From Lachnospiraceae bacterium (GTDB taxonomy: Bacteria; Bacillota; Clostridia; Lachnospirales; Lachnospiraceae): DNA of 13,833 nucleotides. Numbering within the stretch: the stretch's first letter is position 1; every line of letters starts with the position of its first letter. Under the pieces are notes generated by a model that saw only the letters and a list, made by a program, of their open reading frames with translations, made no database searches and had not been told where the DNA came from. The stretch is taken from contig JAFVEU010000154.1 of NCBI GenBank assembly GCA_017475845.1, forward strand, positions 1-13,833. The letters are read 5' to 3'. A program made the position numbers and the translations under genes. Below, piece after piece: positions 1 through 7,752 of the stretch.

Positions 1-446
1 AGGGACAGAACCTGTACAGCAAGGGGGCCTGCTATTCTGCGGCGGATGACGTGGATCTTATTCGGATAAGCAGGAGATATCTCTATCTGGGACAGGATTC
101 CCTCCTTACCAATGTGAGCTTAAGAGCCATTTCCCGGGGCAGGGAGGCACTTCTTCCCATAGCCGATGCGGGGAGCAAATGGTATGAGTCCTCAAAGAGC
201 ATGGAGGTGCTCCTGGGGCATGACCGGGAGCTGATAGTGGTCCTTACGGACATAAAGGACAGGAGCGAGAGAAATGCGGTGATAAGGCTTGACTGGATGC
301 CAATGCGTTCCGAAAGAGCCAGCCGGGTAAAGGTGGAATTTGAATTCCTCTCGGCAAAGCGGCTTCGGGTAAAGGTTACTGACCTGGGATTCGGGGAGAT
401 CTTCAGGGCAACGGGAGAAAAGAGGAAAGAGGAGATTAAGCTTTGA
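1..446 (+). CDS. C-terminal part of an Hsp70-like / DUF5716-type protein (5' end outside window)
   Basis: The reading frame is open from the left edge (first full codon at position 3) to a TGA at 444-446, so only the last ~147 codons are visible. A GTG at 51 could pass for a start, but the residues before it (GQNLYSKGACYSA...) continue the same protein, and the stretch resembles the 'NLYxKGA' segment near the end of Hsp70-like DUF5716 proteins of Lachnospiraceae; I rely on memory for that match. The rest is a beta-rich segment (ELIVVLTDIKD, NAVIRLDWMP, RVKVEFEFLSAKRLRVKVTDLG) with no catalytic motif visible. The stop overlaps the start of the TPR gene by four bases, so the two are probably translationally coupled. 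The family call is tentative; that it is a truncated real gene is much surer. Confidence 0.6.
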   Translation, partial: GQNLYSKGACYSAADDVDLIRISRRYLYLGQDSLLTNVSLRAISRGREALLPIADAGSKWYESSKSMEVLLGHDRELIVVLTDIKDRSERNAVIRLDWMPMRSERASRVKVEFEFLSAKRLRVKVTDLGFGEIFRATGEKRKEEIKL

Positions 447-1273
447 TCTTTGAGTGTATAGGAAAAAGGAGTGAAAAACCCTATATCATAAAGGATACCC
501 GTACAGGGATCTATTCACTTGAAGAGCTGTTCTACTATATAAGAGAAAACGTTTTCATGCTGGATCCGGAAGACTTCGGCGGCAGTCTTGCCCGTTTTAT
601 CCGCGGGAGACTTGAGCTTCCGGAGCTGGCGGATAAATATGAGGATATGCTCTCAAGGGAAGCTTCCTTTGCTGACAGGATCTGTATGCTCTTTTCTGAA
701 TCCCGGTTTACGGGTGAGAGCGAGGTGGAGACTATCCGGAAAGCCCTTACCATGAGTGAGCACATGAGCTATAACGACTCCCACAGGGTAAGAGGTGATT
801 TCTTCTTTAAGAGCTCAAGGCTTCCGGAAGCGGTGATAGAGTATCAGGCGGCCCTCTCCCTTGTGGACAGGGAGCAGAATCCCTATGATGCGGCAAGGCT
901 CCTTACAGGTCTCGGAAACACCGCCGGCAGGATGTTCAAGTTTGACAGTGCCTTAAAATACTATGAGGAAGCGACGGAATTAAACCCCGGAGATCCCGGG
1001 ATAGTGAATAAATACATAGTGGCTGCAAGGCTTGCTGTAAAGGGCGAGGGCTTCCATGAGCTCATGAAGAAAAAAAACATTCCCGAGGATGTGTACACAA
1101 GAGTCCTTGAGAGGATGAGGGAAGCGGAAAAAAAGGCCATGAGGAGGGATGACGCCCGCTCCTTAAAAGAGGGCAGAAAGCAGAGGGCAGAGGGAAACTA
1201 TGCCGGTTATATCACATTGAGGAACAATGTGCTGAATGACTGGAAGAACAGATACAGAAATACGGGCGGTTAA
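443..1273 (+). CDS. TPR-repeat protein with a conserved unnamed N-terminal domain
   Basis: A 276-residue soluble protein without signal peptide or membrane segment. Residues 1-95 form a domain whose pattern 'YSLEELFYYIRENVFMLDPE' is, from memory, shared by uncharacterised Lachnospiraceae proteins. Residues ~114-142 and ~150-183 are two tetratricopeptide repeats; the second is close to consensus (LLTGLGNTAGRMFKFDSA, then YYEEATELNPGDP). The C-terminal ~75 residues are strongly basic and helical. TPRs bind protein partners, so an adaptor role between the upstream Hsp70-like protein and the downstream membrane coiled-coil protein is plausible but inferred. The start is TTG at 443, chosen because AGAGGAG at 428-434 lies 8 nt upstream and the TTGA overlap with the preceding stop is typical of coupled genes. 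No enzymatic motif is seen. Confidence 0.8.
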   Translation: MIFECIGKRSEKPYIIKDTRTGIYSLEELFYYIRENVFMLDPEDFGGSLARFIRGRLELPELADKYEDMLSREASFADRICMLFSESRFTGESEVETIRKALTMSEHMSYNDSHRVRGDFFFKSSRLPEAVIEYQAALSLVDREQNPYDAARLLTGLGNTAGRMFKFDSALKYYEEATELNPGDPGIVNKYIVAARLAVKGEGFHELMKKKNIPEDVYTRVLERMREAEKKAMRRDDARSLKEGRKQRAEGNYAGYITLRNNVLNDWKNRYRNTGG

Positions 1274-1276
1274 GAC

Positions 1277-2476
1277 GTGGGCATTTTTTCCTGGGTGAAA
1301 AACAGAATATCCTCTCTTAAGAGAGGGAATGCGGAGGATGAGGGATATTATGATGATGACACCATCCGGGAGGATACTGCGCCTGTCCGGAGGGACTCCA
1401 TAAACATCCGCTCCAGGGACCAGAGAAGCCGTTATATCGAAAACTGCTGCGAGCAGATGATAGAGGCGGATAAGGAGATAGAGCGCTCCAAGATGGAATA
1501 TCGTCTGGTGACCGAATATCTCACGGACATAGAGGTGATCGAAGCCCTTCCGGAGGATTCAAAGAGGAATCTTTCAAGGATCGCAGACAGGATAAACACC
1601 TTAAGCCTCCAGAGCCAGGCCAAGGCGAAGAACCTGGGCCGCATTTCAGAGGAACGCTACCGGATCCTGTCCAGATACGAGACCGAGATCCCTGACGATA
1701 TAAGGAACATGCAGAAGAATGAGGAATTCAAGGAGCTTGTCCGTCAGGATCTGCAAAAGCTTGAAGGTGAAAAGGCCGTAAGCGAATATAAGATAAATGA
1801 GACGCGCTCCACCATGAAGAACATGAAGACCATGGTCTTCATAACCTTCCTCTTTGCAGTGCTCTTAGTCCTCCTTTTATCCTTCCTGCAGTTTGTCCTT
1901 ATGATGCACGCGGAGCCCGGCTTTCTCCTCACTGCTTTCATAGCTTCCGGAGCGCTTATCTTCGAGTACATCTCCTACACCCGGGCAAAAAGAGAATTAT
2001 CCCGGAGCGAGAGATATATGAATGCGGTGATATCCGAGCTCAACAAGGTAAAGATCCGTTTTGTGAATACCAGCAATCTCCTGGAATACGAATACCGGAA
2101 GTACAGGGTAAACGCTTCCGATGAGCTTTCCTTCCAGTGGGATACATATATAGAGGAAAAACAGGCGTGTATCGCTCTGGAAAAAGCGGATTCGGAGCTT
2201 TCCCTTGAGAGGACGGCCCTCCTTAAGGAGCTCCGCACATTGAAGATCAAGGATCCCACCATCTGGCTGAACCAGTGTGAAGCCCTGGTGAATCCCGGGG
2301 AGATGGTTGAGGTCCGCCATGAACTCTTCGAGCGCCGCTCCTCCATAAGGAAGCGCATAGAATATAACACCCAGACCAGGGATATCTCACGGGATGAGAT
2401 AAATTCCATAGTCCAGGACTATCCGGAATACGGTGAAGAGGTATTGAACATAGTTTCCGGCTTCACTCCGGTATGA
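1277..2476 (+). CDS. Two-TM coiled-coil membrane protein, function unknown
   Basis: A 399-residue protein I do not recognise as a named family. A charged, acidic N-terminus (residues 18-50) is followed by a long heptad-like helical region (~50-180), two closely spaced hydrophobic segments (~186-208, with AVLLVLLLSFLQF, and ~215-233) and a second coiled-coil region (~234-345). The short connector between the membrane segments suggests a hairpin with both coiled coils on the same side, most likely cytoplasmic because there is no signal peptide and both ends are highly charged. The start is GTG at 1277, three bases after the TAA of the TPR gene; the Shine-Dalgarno is weak (GGGCGG at 1264-1269), consistent with reinitiation. 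It closes the Hsp70-like/TPR/coiled-coil set and could be its membrane anchor (inference). Confidence 0.75.
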   Translation: MGIFSWVKNRISSLKRGNAEDEGYYDDDTIREDTAPVRRDSINIRSRDQRSRYIENCCEQMIEADKEIERSKMEYRLVTEYLTDIEVIEALPEDSKRNLSRIADRINTLSLQSQAKAKNLGRISEERYRILSRYETEIPDDIRNMQKNEEFKELVRQDLQKLEGEKAVSEYKINETRSTMKNMKTMVFITFLFAVLLVLLLSFLQFVLMMHAEPGFLLTAFIASGALIFEYISYTRAKRELSRSERYMNAVISELNKVKIRFVNTSNLLEYEYRKYRVNASDELSFQWDTYIEEKQACIALEKADSELSLERTALLKELRTLKIKDPTIWLNQCEALVNPGEMVEVRHELFERRSSIRKRIEYNTQTRDISRDEINSIVQDYPEYGEEVLNIVSGFTPV

Positions 2477-2498
2477 GGGCAGGCCGCGCTTCCCTTAT

Positions 2499-2537
2499 CC
2501 TGCATCCGTGATGCAGGCTGCCGTCCCGGCGCGGGAC
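2499..2537 (+). other. Two adjacent GC-rich hairpins in the gap before the secreted protein gene
   Basis: Hairpin A (2499-2517) has a perfect 8-bp stem CCTGCATC/GATGCAGG with a 3-nt loop. Hairpin B (2523-2537) has a 6-bp stem GTCCCG/CGGGAC with a 3-nt loop. Neither is followed by a T-run, so neither is a standard intrinsic terminator. GCAGG at 2479-2483 could also pair with the left arm of hairpin A, giving an alternative fold. They may attenuate or insulate transcription between the two flanking genes, but nothing in the sequence proves a role. Confidence 0.45.
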
Positions 2538-2573
2538 GAAGCGACTCTAAGGTATGGTTCTCAAAACAGGCGG

Positions 2574-2579
2574 AAAGGA
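2574..2579 (+). promoter_or_regulatory. Ribosome binding site deciding the start at 2587
   Basis: AAAGGA lies 7 nt before the ATG at 2587. The in-frame upstream ATG at 2554 has no comparable site and would place eleven charged residues ahead of the signal peptide, so 2587 is preferred. Confidence 0.75.
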
Positions 2580-2586
2580 TGAGCAT

Positions 2587-4854
2587 ATGAAGTTAAGGAA
2601 TAAGACAGCGGCATTTTTACTGACTCTCGCAAGTGTTTCCCTGTTATCCTGTGCTACGGTATATGCGGATTTTGAGGCGAAGGATACCGGCGTTAAGGTT
2701 AAGATCAAGGCTGCCGGAGAATACGATAACTGGGACGGGATCACGAATGTTCCCCAGTTTGAAGGACCCGACGGAAACTTCTGTTATGCTGTGGCCCATG
2801 TCTCACAGAATAAAGTGGACGTTTATATGACGAATGAGAACAGGGACTGTACCGGGACTGTGGAACTTCAGATGCAGCATCCCCTCTTCGGAACAGCGAT
2901 CTGCGATAAGGAAGGCAATTTCTATCTGGTCACGGGAGAAGAGAATACAACATCCGACCATACAAAGGAAACGGTCTTCATCTCAAAATATGACAGTACA
3001 GGACAGCATATCAGTACAACAGGGGATGACGGAAGCTCCAGCCTGGAAGCTCATTATAATGATGGATTTTATACCAAAAAGCCTTTTGAATCGGGAAACT
3101 GTGATGCTGCCATAAACGGTGACATCCTTACCGTGTATTATGCCAGGAAAATGTACAACGGTCATCAGAGCAATTCCATCTTTTCCGTTAATATAAAGGA
3201 TATGTCTAAGGTGAACATGGGGTGCTTTTATGAATCCCATTCCTTTGCCCAGAGGGTGGTACCTGTGGAAAAGGGCTTTGTATTCATGAGCGAGGGAGAC
3301 TGTTATAACAGATCCTTTACTCTTTATTCCGCAGAAGTAGCAGATGGTGCCTATAAAACAGGAAAGGAAAATCAGATCTTCAGCTTCTGGGTGAGGGACG
3401 GAGCACTGGATGATGGTGATATGTTTGCATTAAATAATAATTTTGCCAGAATGGGAGGCCTTGTACCTCTTCACGACGGCAGAGTGGCTTTTGTTGCCGA
3501 ATCCGCCCGTTCCCTGGATGAAAAAGCGGCTTCAGAGAGCCAGGATATCTTTATACAGATCTTTGATCCCTTTGCAGAAAATCTCTCGTCAGAGAGTGCC
3601 TATACCACTTCAGGTGAAAGGTCAGGGCTTTCGGGAGCAAACGGCCGTGATAATGTAACAGATCACGGAGTTAAATGGCTTACTTCCAACGAGGAAGGTT
3701 CAAGGATAGACAATATCCAGGTGGCTGCCATTGATGAAAGCCAGATATTCATATTGTATGATTATACCGTAGATCACGTATATAAAGGACTATACTGCAT
3801 ACTCCTTGACGAGGACGGAAATGAGGTATGGCCTCCGACTTTATTCGACGAAAAAGCAAAGCTGAATCCCTGTGAAATGCCTGTGTGTTCAAACGGAGCC
3901 ATAACCTGGGCAGGGAACAGTTATAATGACAGTAAAAATGTTGTTAATATTTATTCGCTGAATTACCCGGTTGCCCCCGCAACAGTCACCTCAGCCCCTG
4001 CCCCCGCAGAGGGACTCACCTATGACGGCAATGCCCATGCCCTTGTTACGGAGGGTACGGCAGAGGGGGGAGAGCTCCGGTATGCCGTGGTAAAGGATGA
4101 TGCGAGAAGGCCGGCGGAAAGCGAGTATTCCACGGCTCTTCCCGAGGGGAAGGACGCCGGGACCTACTATGTATGGTACAGGGCTTTCGGTGATGAGGAT
4201 CATTTCAACAGCAGTCCGGTGATGCTTACGGTGACCATAACAGGAGAGGGAGGAGACGATCCCTCCGGCGGAGATGATCCCTCCGGAGACGATCCTTCGG
4301 GAAATGATCCTTCAGGAAACGATCCTTCGGGAAACGATCCCTTGGCGCATATCCCTGAGGGTGTGGGAAATTCGCCTTCCGAAAACAAACCCATGGAATA
4401 CCATAAGGAGGAAAGGGGCGGATTCGCAATATATTACTGCTATTCCCTGCCCTTCTGGGGAAAACAGAAATCGGATATAAGGGTCTTCGGGGAGCCAGGG
4501 ATCATCGTTACCCGTGACGGCAATACCTATAACGCCACAAAGGTGAAGATCAATAAAAAGACAGGACTCTTCCAGATAACCGGGCTTTACGGGGTGGACA
4601 AGAGCCTGGTAAAGGAGCTGAAGACCGCCACAAAGGGAGGACTGGGACTGCCCTATAAGGTGAATCCCTATTACGTAAGGGATGATGACAATGTTTTCAG
4701 GAAGTACAAAGCAGACGGGAGCCTGTCCGCCGTGAAGGTATTTATCGGCGATAAGTTTTATAAGGCAAAGAAGACGGAATGGACCTTAAACGATGCCGAA
4801 CAGACCATAGAATTCAGCGGTAATCTGTCGGGAAGTTATCACTTTACTTCGTAG
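2587..4854 (+). CDS. Secreted multidomain surface protein (propeller-like body, MBG/Ig-like domain, DPSG linker, unknown C-terminal domain)
   Basis: A 755-residue exported protein. Residues 1-23 form a signal peptide (basic start, core TAAFLLTLASVSLLS, likely cleavage after VYA). An LLSC sequence inside it weakly resembles a lipobox, so lipidation is a less likely alternative. Residues ~25-455 have repeated beta-strand/turn blocks with Asp/Gly-rich loops (DKEGNFYLVTGEE, LHDGRVAFVAES, LLDEDGNEVW) that suggest a beta-propeller-like fold; no catalytic signature is visible. Residues ~463-551 match the MBG/Ig-like module of clostridial surface proteins (LTYDGNAHALVTEGTAEGG and AGTYYVWYRAFGDEDHFNSS). 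A low-complexity DDPSG/NDPSG linker follows (~558-585), then a ~170-residue beta-rich C-terminal domain I do not recognise. There is no LPXTG, SLH or choline-binding motif, so how it stays at the surface, if it does, is unknown. The next gene has its own promoter. Confidence 0.75.
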   Translation: MKLRNKTAAFLLTLASVSLLSCATVYADFEAKDTGVKVKIKAAGEYDNWDGITNVPQFEGPDGNFCYAVAHVSQNKVDVYMTNENRDCTGTVELQMQHPLFGTAICDKEGNFYLVTGEENTTSDHTKETVFISKYDSTGQHISTTGDDGSSSLEAHYNDGFYTKKPFESGNCDAAINGDILTVYYARKMYNGHQSNSIFSVNIKDMSKVNMGCFYESHSFAQRVVPVEKGFVFMSEGDCYNRSFTLYSAEVADGAYKTGKENQIFSFWVRDGALDDGDMFALNNNFARMGGLVPLHDGRVAFVAESARSLDEKAASESQDIFIQIFDPFAENLSSESAYTTSGERSGLSGANGRDNVTDHGVKWLTSNEEGSRIDNIQVAAIDESQIFILYDYTVDHVYKGLYCILLDEDGNEVWPPTLFDEKAKLNPCEMPVCSNGAITWAGNSYNDSKNVVNIYSLNYPVAPATVTSAPAPAEGLTYDGNAHALVTEGTAEGGELRYAVVKDDARRPAESEYSTALPEGKDAGTYYVWYRAFGDEDHFNSSPVMLTVTITGEGGDDPSGGDDPSGDDPSGNDPSGNDPSGNDPLAHIPEGVGNSPSENKPMEYHKEERGGFAIYYCYSLPFWGKQKSDIRVFGEPGIIVTRDGNTYNATKVKINKKTGLFQITGLYGVDKSLVKELKTATKGGLGLPYKVNPYYVRDDDNVFRKYKADGSLSAVKVFIGDKFYKAKKTEWTLNDAEQTIEFSGNLSGSYHFTS
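4258..4341 (+). repeat. In-frame 15-bp tandem repeat coding for (D/N)DPSG linker
   Basis: Five successive copies of a unit close to GATCCTTCGGGAAAC (the first is 18 bp long), then a partial sixth. They encode a run of Asp-Pro-Ser-Gly with Asp, Asn or Gly between. Several copies differ only at the third codon base. Such flexible linkers separate domains in surface proteins, and the copy number may vary between strains by slippage. Confidence 0.85.
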
Positions 4855-4877
4855 GATCCGCGGGAACGGGTCTAAAC

Positions 4878-4906
4878 TTGCGCGTAAGTCTGTTTTCATT
4901 TATAAT
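4878..4906 (+). promoter_or_regulatory. Probable sigma-A promoter of purB-purA
   Basis: A perfect -10 box TATAAT (4901-4906) is preceded, at 17 bp, by TTGCGC (4878-4883), which keeps the TTG of the -35 consensus. Transcription would begin near 4912-4914, giving a leader of only ~30 nt. That leaves no room for a purine riboswitch, so any control by purines would have to act at the promoter. I saw no clear PurR-box-like palindrome. Confidence 0.7.
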
Positions 4907-4930
4907 CTCAAACTTGGGCAATAAAAATAA

Positions 4931-4936
4931 AAGGAG
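4931..4936 (+). promoter_or_regulatory. Ribosome binding site deciding the purB start
   Basis: AAGGAG ends 5 nt before the ATG at 4942. The alternative in-frame GTG at 4936 starts on the last base of this site and so cannot be the start. Confidence 0.8.
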
Positions 4937-4941
4937 TGTTT

Positions 4942-6393
4942 ATGTCGGACAGAGACAGATATGTAAGCCCCCTTTCGGGGAGATATGCTTCAAAGGAGAT
5001 GCAGTATATTTTTTCCCAGGAAAAGAAATTCAAAACCTGGAGAAGACTCTGGATCGCCCTTGCGGAAACCGAGATGGAGCTTGGGTTAAAAGAGATAGAT
5101 GAGGATATGATCCGGGAGCTAAAGGAGCATGCGGGTGATATCAATTACGAAGTGGCGGAGCAGAGGGAAAAGGAAGTACGCCATGATGTAATGAGCCATG
5201 TCTACGCATACGGGAAGCAGTGCCCCCGTGCAGCGGGGATAATCCATCTGGGAGCCACCAGCTGCTATGTGGGAGACAATACGGATATCATCCTTATGAA
5301 GGAAGCCCTGGAGCTTACGGAGAGGAAGCTTGTGGGCGTAATAAAGAAGCTCCGGGATTTTGCGGATGAGTACAAGGCCCTGCCTACCCTGGCCTTTACT
5401 CATTTCCAGCCGGCGCAGCCCACCACCGTGGGGAAGAGAGCGGTATTATGGCTCAATGAATTCATGCTGGATCTGGAGGACCTGAAATATGTGAAGTCTT
5501 CACTGAAGCTCCTTGGTTCCAAGGGGACAACAGGTACACAGGCAAGCTTTAAGGAGCTTTTCCACGGGGATCTTGATAAGATAAAGAAAATAGACCCCAT
5601 GATAGCGGAAAAAATGGGCTTTGAGGCCTGCGTTCCCGTATCCGGACAGACCTATTCCAGAAAGACGGACACCAGGGTGTTGAATATCCTTGCGGGGATC
5701 GCGGCAAGCGCCCACAAGATGAGCAATGATATAAGGCTCCTGCAGCATATGAAGGAAGTGGAGGAGCCCTTTGAAAAGAGCCAGATCGGCTCCAGTGCCA
5801 TGGCCTATAAGAGGAATCCCATGAGGTCCGAGCGTATAGCAAGCCTTGCCAGGTTTGTGATGACGGATGCCCTTAACCCCGCCATCACCTCCTCCGTACA
5901 GTGGTTTGAAAGGACCCTTGACGATTCGGCAAATAAGAGGCTCTCTGTCCCGGAAGGGTTCCTGGCTTTGGACGGCATACTGGATCTCTGCTTAAACGTG
6001 GTGGACGGTCTCGTGGTCTACCCCAAGGTCATAGAAAAGCATTTCTGGGCGGAGCTTCCCTTCATGGCCACCGAGAATATCATGATGGACTGCGTGGAAA
6101 GAGGCGGAAACCGCCAGGATCTCCATGAGGTCATAAGGGAGAATTCCATGATAGCCGGAAAGCATGTGAAGGAAGAGGGAAAGGAAAACGATCTCTTAAA
6201 GCTTCTGGCAGAGGATGAAAGACTGGGTAAGAGATTCGGCCTTACCGAGGAGGACCTGAAGAAGAACCTGAAACCCGAGAACTACACCGGCCTTTCCGAA
6301 GAGCAGGTGAAGGATTATTTGAGGGATCATGTGGATCCCGTGATAGCGGAGTATTCCGATGCGGGGGATATAAAAGCGGAAATAAAGGTCTGA
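4942..6393 (+). CDS. purB: Adenylosuccinate lyase
   Basis: PurB cleaves SAICAR to AICAR plus fumarate and adenylosuccinate to AMP plus fumarate, so it acts twice in purine synthesis; it is a cytoplasmic homotetramer of the fumarase/aspartase superfamily. The 483-residue product begins YVSPLSGRYASKEM and carries the catalytic histidine regions RHDVMSHV (His81) and THFQPAQPTT (His154), and the flexible signature loop GSSAMAYKRNPMRSE (residues 283-297) with the catalytic serine. The overall pattern follows the eukaryote-like (human ADSL-type) branch rather than the B. subtilis type. The usual SSAMPYKRNP reads SSAMAYKRNP here, a Pro-to-Ala change in the loop. It has its own promoter and is followed 41 bp later by purA, so the pair supplies both dedicated steps from IMP to AMP. 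Confidence 0.95.
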   Translation: MSDRDRYVSPLSGRYASKEMQYIFSQEKKFKTWRRLWIALAETEMELGLKEIDEDMIRELKEHAGDINYEVAEQREKEVRHDVMSHVYAYGKQCPRAAGIIHLGATSCYVGDNTDIILMKEALELTERKLVGVIKKLRDFADEYKALPTLAFTHFQPAQPTTVGKRAVLWLNEFMLDLEDLKYVKSSLKLLGSKGTTGTQASFKELFHGDLDKIKKIDPMIAEKMGFEACVPVSGQTYSRKTDTRVLNILAGIAASAHKMSNDIRLLQHMKEVEEPFEKSQIGSSAMAYKRNPMRSERIASLARFVMTDALNPAITSSVQWFERTLDDSANKRLSVPEGFLALDGILDLCLNVVDGLVVYPKVIEKHFWAELPFMATENIMMDCVERGGNRQDLHEVIRENSMIAGKHVKEEGKENDLLKLLAEDERLGKRFGLTEEDLKKNLKPENYTGLSEEQVKDYLRDHVDPVIAEYSDAGDIKAEIKV

Positions 6394-6412
6394 CACTTAT
6401 TTTTGACTGAAG

Positions 6413-6419
6413 AAAGGAG
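6413..6419 (+). promoter_or_regulatory. Widely spaced ribosome binding site of purA
   Basis: AAAGGAG is the only good Shine-Dalgarno match upstream of purA, but it lies 15 nt before the ATG at 6435. No in-frame start codon sits between them, so the spacing is unusually long and initiation may be modest. Confidence 0.55.
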
Positions 6420-6434
6420 CGGCGTCAGCAGAAA

Positions 6435-7727
6435 ATGGTAAAAGCAGTTGTAGGCGTTAACTGGGGAGATGAAGGAAAGGGAAAGATCACCGATACCCTG
6501 GCAGAGAAGGCGGACATAGTCATCCGTTTTCAGGGAGGAGCAAATGCGGGTCACACCATAGTCAATGACTATGGCAAGTTTGCATTGCATCTTCTTCCCT
6601 CGGGAGTCTTTCACCGGAATATCGTAAATATCCTGGGAAACGGAGTAGCCTTTGATATAGATAAATTTGTGAACGAGATGGAGGACATTACCTCAAAGGG
6701 GGTTCCAGAACCGAATATCATGATATCCGACAGGATACAGGTGATGATGCCCTATCACATCCTTTTTGATACCTTGGAGGAGGAAAGGCTTGCGGGCAAG
6801 TCCTTCGGTTCCACCAAGTCCGGCATCGCCCCCTTCTATTCTGATAAGTTTGCAAAGATCGGCTGGCAGATAAATGAGTTCTTCCAGGATGATGCTGCTC
6901 TTATGGAAAAGATAAACAGGGTGGCGGACATCAAGGACGCGGTGCTCATAAATCTTTACCACAAAGAGGGCATAGACAGGGAAGGCTTATTGAACTGGAT
7001 AAAGGAGAGAAGGGATAAGGTAAAGCCCTATCTAAGGGATGTGTCCCTGTATCTTGATAAAGCCTTAAAGGAAGATAAGACCGTTCTTCTGGAGGGACAG
7101 CTGGGCACCATTAAGGATCCCGATCACGGGATCTATCCCATGGTAACCTCCTCCAGTCCCATTGCGGGTTACGGTGCCATCGGTGCCGGGATCCCTCCCT
7201 ACGAGATAAAGGAGATAGTTGCCGTAACAAAGGCCTATTCTTCGGCAGTAGGGGCGGGAGCCTTTGTTTCGGAAGTTTTCGGAGATGAGGCAGTATCCCT
7301 TCGGAACCATGGAGGAGACGGGGGCGAATACGGCGCCACCACGGGAAGGCCGAGAAGAGTGGGCTGGTATGACCTGGTGGCTTCAAGGTACGGCTGCAGG
7401 CTTCAGGGAGCTACCGACGTGGCTTTCACGGTGCTTGACGATCTGGGTTACCTTGACGAGATCCCGGTCTGTGTGGCCTATGAACTGGACGGTAAGGAGA
7501 TCACCGATTTCCCCGTCACAAAGGATCTTGAAAGATGCAAGCCCGTTTACAGGGTTTTCAAGGGCTGGAAATGCGATATACGAGGCATCAGGAATTATGA
7601 TGACCTGCCAAAGGAAACAAAGGATTATGTGGAATTCATAGAGGAAAAGCTCGGATATCCCATCACCATTATTTCCAACGGCCCCGCCAGGGATGATATC
7701 ATCTACAGAAAATCTCCCTTGAAGTAG
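6435..7727 (+). CDS. purA: Adenylosuccinate synthetase, divergent IMP-binding loop
   Basis: PurA joins IMP and aspartate at the expense of GTP to form adenylosuccinate, the substrate of the PurB encoded just upstream; it works in the cytoplasm as a dimer. The 430 residues match the usual family length. Conserved parts are the N-terminal P-loop WGDEGKGK (residues 10-17, catalytic Asp12), GGANAGHT (Asn37, catalytic His40), DHGIYPMVTSSS and TTGRPRRVGW. Odd points against E. coli and B. subtilis PurA as remembered: the near-invariant EGAQG loop is EGQLG (220-224), the Arg of the TRVG motif is Ala (SSAVG), GRGIGP is KSGIAP, and the Arg reaching into the partner active site appears to be Lys141. 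Core catalytic residues remain, so it is probably active, as a divergent clostridial subfamily. No terminator T-run follows the gene. Confidence 0.93.
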   Translation: MVKAVVGVNWGDEGKGKITDTLAEKADIVIRFQGGANAGHTIVNDYGKFALHLLPSGVFHRNIVNILGNGVAFDIDKFVNEMEDITSKGVPEPNIMISDRIQVMMPYHILFDTLEEERLAGKSFGSTKSGIAPFYSDKFAKIGWQINEFFQDDAALMEKINRVADIKDAVLINLYHKEGIDREGLLNWIKERRDKVKPYLRDVSLYLDKALKEDKTVLLEGQLGTIKDPDHGIYPMVTSSSPIAGYGAIGAGIPPYEIKEIVAVTKAYSSAVGAGAFVSEVFGDEAVSLRNHGGDGGEYGATTGRPRRVGWYDLVASRYGCRLQGATDVAFTVLDDLGYLDEIPVCVAYELDGKEITDFPVTKDLERCKPVYRVFKGWKCDIRGIRNYDDLPKETKDYVEFIEEKLGYPITIISNGPARDDIIYRKSPLK

Positions 7728-7752
7728 GGTGATCGTATCAATACCTGAAGCA

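Noticed and set aside
4855..4941. Purine riboswitch upstream of purB
   Set aside because: The likely transcription start is only ~30 nt before the start codon, too short for any known purine riboswitch, and no aptamer-like stems are visible.
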